Assembly: GCA_004352715.1 (NCBI GenBank)
Contig: SCFE01000006.1
Span: 56,762-120,761, forward strand
Source of the DNA: Hofstenia miamia
Lineage: Eukaryota; Xenacoelomorpha; Acoela
Length of the DNA: 64,000 nucleotides
Reading direction: 5' to 3'
Position 1 is the stretch's first letter. Every line of letters begins with the position of its first letter. The notes below the pieces were generated by a model. It was not told the origin of the DNA, did not search any database, and saw only the letters and a list, made by a program, of their open reading frames with translations. The position numbers and the translations under genes were made by a program. Below are positions 60,981 to 64,000 of this stretch, one piece after another.

Positions 60981-63001
60981 CCGTAGATTAATGTTTATCG
61001 ATAATTAATCATGAAAAATCTGATGAAGATATAAAAGAAACTAAGAAAAATACATATTGGAAACTAGTATTTATTAAAAATAATATAATTCAATTGAAAA
61101 ATAAGCACGATCATTTAACACAATTTTAAAATTTACAAAAATCATTTCAATATTTCAATTATTGAAAACATGAATTTAATTCGCAACGAAAATCAAATAT
61201 CAAAAATATTGACTTCATCATTATTGTATAAATATGCTTATGATGATTGTAAAAAATCATGCATGGCTGAAACCATCCGTTATTTTGATACGGGAATCAA
61301 AGAGAACATCATAGGTCATTTAACATCAGAAATTTTTAATCAGATTCATAACACCAAAATCGACAATTTTAAGATCATTATAAGAACAAAATTTACAAAA
61401 ATTACAGAAACCATTGAAATTGACAACATCGATGAAACAAAGTTATTAAATAAACAAATTAATCCATCAAATATTTATATTTATTTTAGATTTCATTTTA
61501 TGATTTATATATTAGACCGGCTTCAATAGGTAGACTGCCTTCGTCAGGAATATGGTGGTAATACATTAAAATTATGATGTAATGATCTTAGAATAACTTC
61601 GAGATGTTCATTTCATTTTGTCTATTAAATAGTTTCCCGTTATCTGTTATTTTCTTATTGAAAACAAAATGCCTACCAAGCTTAACTATACTAAAACAAT
61701 TCTTTTTTGTAAAAATCGTAAGCAACTTTTACATTTATTTCACTCAAAAAATAAGTACAATTGTACCCGTTGATTTTTATATTTTGCATATATTAAATGT
61801 TTTTGCATTAGTTGATACGCATTTCTTAACTTATTTTGAATTTTGTTTCCAATATTATCTTATTTGAACATATATTTCACATTTTGTGCACTGATAAAGA
61901 ATTATTTTTACCTTGTAATCTTCATAATTTAACACGCAAGTATAATTGAACCATACTTTTGGAGCAGCATACGTCAAGCAATACCAATATCTTTTCAATA
62001 ATGTTTAGGTGCAGCACTTGTTAGCCATTATTTAACTTAGCATCATTTTAGAATATATCTTAACGTTTTGCGACAAAATTTTATTGCGTTTTTTGCATCA
62101 ATGTAATTTCTTATTTTGTTGAGTTCATTATAAAAAATTTGGTACTACGTTTTTCGACCAATTGTTACTAAGTAATGCATTTTTTGATTTTATATATATT
62201 TTTTCAAATATTATATATATATATATTTATTTATACAAAGGTAAATATTTTTGACAATTTTGTATTTGTTTTTAAAAAAAGGTTGTCCTTAAACTCCATC
62301 TCAGAAGTATGTTGGACAGCAATATAAAATTCAATGAAACATTATAGTTTATAATTACGAAGAATGTTCATTGATGTCTCTGTAGTGATGCACCAATTTG
62401 TTTGATGAAATATTAGTTGGTAATAATAATTTTGCGTCTGTCACCTTTATCGGCAGGTGTCTAGTCTTGTTGGTGTTTATATTTCAAAATATATATTTTT
62501 GATGAATTAACAGCTAATTATGTTTAGGCTAATAGAAATAATAAGTTAATGCAAATCCAAATAGAACACTTTTTTATTTTGTTTAAGAGCAGTATTGTTC
62601 ACAGTGTAATATATTTCACATTTTTCAGAAACGTACATATTTGAAAAGAATTGACGGTAATTTTAAAAAACACTTTCAAATATTTGAAAGTAACACGTTT
62701 CTTTGAAAGTTTCAACTATAAAGGACTTATCACTTTCATAGGTTCACTTGTTAAAGAACTCTACAAATTTTTGATTTTTTTGTCTCGACAAAACTTTAAA
62801 CACATATTTATAAATTCATATTTGGTGATGGATTTTAACTTTGGAATTGAAAAAAGCAAAGCAAGTACATTAATAATCAGATTGCTTTCAAATTTGTTAT
62901 TTTCAAATTTTTGTTAACACATTTTTTGTCAATAACCATCTCGCTAAATTTTTTTGTTTTAACTATAAAGTACGGCTTAGTTCATATAAGTTCAGTTTTG
63001 C

Positions 63002-63004
<3 letters not shown>
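60978..63004. other. AT-rich region with unconvincing open frames
   Basis: Three plus-strand frames of 87-130 codons (around 61119-61529, 61604-61867 and 62645-62917) are rich in Ile, Lys, Phe and Asn with no recognised motif. One good acceptor-like site (CACATTTTTCAG at 62617-62628) precedes a different short frame. I cannot support a gene here. Confidence 0.5.
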
Positions 63005-63051
<47 letters not shown>

Positions 63052-63059
63052 TATATATA
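63005..63059. repeat. (TA)n microsatellite before the retrotransposon
   Basis: A TA run of about 45 bases, then GATATATATAAGA. It lies just upstream of the non-LTR element and may mark its insertion site. Confidence 0.9.
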
Positions 63060-63078
63060 AGATTGTAGTTAGTTGTCA

Positions 63079-64000
63079 TCAGTGACGGTCGGTTTTCTCA
63101 TCGCTCCCCACTGCAACTCAAATACTACAAATACTAGCTGTTAAAGCGGACAAGATTTTTGAATTACAACTGAAAATTACTTCTTGTGGCTCTGGTCAGA
63201 AAGGTACATTTTATATTATTTGCATTAAATTTTGATTGCACGTGATAACAGTGACTTAGTGTACCTGTTAAAATCTTTAAACAATGCCTTTTTGCATACA
63301 ATGTGGTAAAAGGCAATCAACACTTACAAATATGAGTGGAAATACAATGTGTTCACAATGCACAAATTTGCAATATATTTGATGAAAAAATCAAATGCAC
63401 GATGTGTAAACACATTTTCTGTCTAACATGCACAAGAATAAACCAATCTATCTTAGAAATTTTGCAGGGAAAGGCACGATTTCCTGGACTTGTGAAAATT
63501 GCATTTCAACGGATGATCCTGTAATTGAGGCGGATGTCTCTTACATAAGTACAGTAGTAAGGTTTAATGAAGAAAAGTAAACGATGAGGAATTGAAATAA
63601 CATGTGGTCAAAGAAGATTCTCGAACTGTTAGTGTGAAGAAAATAAGGGACCTTTTAAGAAACATTAAGTGGTTTATCAGATATTCCCACATGGTTATAT
63701 AAAAATTTTAATGAAACTCTGTCAGTAATATATGCAAAGATCTTCAATAAGTGTTTTGAGAGAAGAATTTATCCGGAAAAGTGGAAGAAAGCTTTGATGA
63801 CAGCAGTGACGAAACCACAAATGAGATTGAAATAATTCCAGAAAGTTTAAAATTATTTCGTCCAATTACTGTAATGCCGGTTATTGCAAGAGTTATGGAT
63901 AAGTGTTTCGTAGACCTACGCATGCAAAAAATGAAGGAGATCTCGGATCCATATCAGTTTGGGTATAAAGAGAACAGTGGGACAGTAGATATATTGTTAT
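63079..64000 (+). mobile_element. Non-LTR retrotransposon with PHD-like finger and RT start, broken
   Basis: From about 63079 the composition becomes less AT-rich. An ATG at 63283 opens M-P-F-C-I-Q-C-G-K and later M-C-S-Q-C, the first two C-x2-C pairs. The series continues in another frame as C-T-M-C-K-H-I-F-C-L-T-C, and in a third as W-T-C-E-N-C. The spacing C-x2-C-x-H-x2-C-x2-C then W-x-C-x2-C fits the second half of a PHD-type finger, known in some CR1/Jockey-like elements. From about 63670 a frame reads D-I-P-T-W-L-Y-K, then E-K-W-K-K-A. After another shift it reads F-R-P-I-T-V-M-P-V and F-G-Y-K-E-N-S-G-T-V-D, the opening motifs of a LINE reverse transcriptase (R-P-I-S-L-L-P, Q-F-G-F-R-x-x-x-S-T). 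At least three frameshifts make this copy dead. It continues past the right edge. Confidence 0.82.

Noticed and set aside
61119-61529. Asn/Ile/Lys-rich frame of about 130 codons as a gene
   Set aside because: The composition follows the local AT bias, there is no splice acceptor at its start, and no motif is visible. Chance is a sufficient explanation.
1-64000. tRNA, rRNA, CRISPR arrays, operons or bacterial signals
   Set aside because: I looked for cloverleaf-like, GC-rich conserved RNA blocks and regularly spaced repeats and found none. The context is eukaryotic.

Overview
This is a 64 kb piece of an AT-rich animal (metazoan) genome assembly. It is not prokaryotic: there are no operons or dense coding sequence, the coding pieces are short and bounded by consensus splice sites, and the rest is intron-like DNA full of (TA)n microsatellites and decayed transposons. 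The composition, the mix of hAT, mariner, piggyBac-like and non-LTR elements and the long introns fit an invertebrate, for example a cnidarian such as Hydra, but nothing here fixes the species. Four N runs (119, 1000, 281 and 1000 bases) and five isolated Ns mark assembly joins.

Main result: one minus-strand gene appears to span almost the whole window. Its first visible coding exon (59689..59998) encodes the N-terminus, TM1, TM2 and the first extracellular loop of a class A GPCR and ends at a GTAAGT donor in phase 1. The next exon (1410..1636) starts behind a TTTTTAG acceptor in the matching phase and encodes the conserved TM3 Cys, TM3, ICL2 and TM4, ending at a GTAAGA donor. Joining them across about 58 kb gives W-x-F-G-x3-C-x6-D with the spacing of peptide receptors of the opioid/somatostatin/galanin type. 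TM5 to TM7 should lie beyond the left edge.

The giant intron is a transposon graveyard. Recognisable items, left to right: LINE reverse-transcriptase tails at about 8.2 kb and 11.7 to 12.2 kb; a 242 bp hAT MITE with a perfect 8 bp target duplication (10487..10728); several terminal-inverted-repeat elements (13.2, 14.2 and 16.5 kb); an inverted pair of (TA)n-ended repeats (20.2 and 21.7 kb); an internally deleted mariner with transposase remnant (25633..26187); a fold-back around a piggyBac-like fragment (29.2 to 29.7 kb); a hAT element encoding a BED zinc finger (39341..42271) with a second hAT-like element nested in it (39876..40906); a third with ATCGGATC subterminal repeats (42536..44200); and an RTE-like 3' repeat (57.25 kb). 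Some plus-strand open frames in the intron (27.3, 51.1 and 53.0 kb) are longer than expected by chance. One contains a PPR-like motif, but none is identified.

Right of the receptor's first exon lie intergenic or 5' sequence and, at the edge (63.1 to 64 kb), a broken non-LTR retrotransposon with a PHD-like finger followed directly by the start of a reverse transcriptase. Several apparent tandem duplications (32.9/33.2, 42.1/43.6, 47.1/47.6 kb) abut single Ns and are most simply unmerged haplotypes or misplaced gap-fill.
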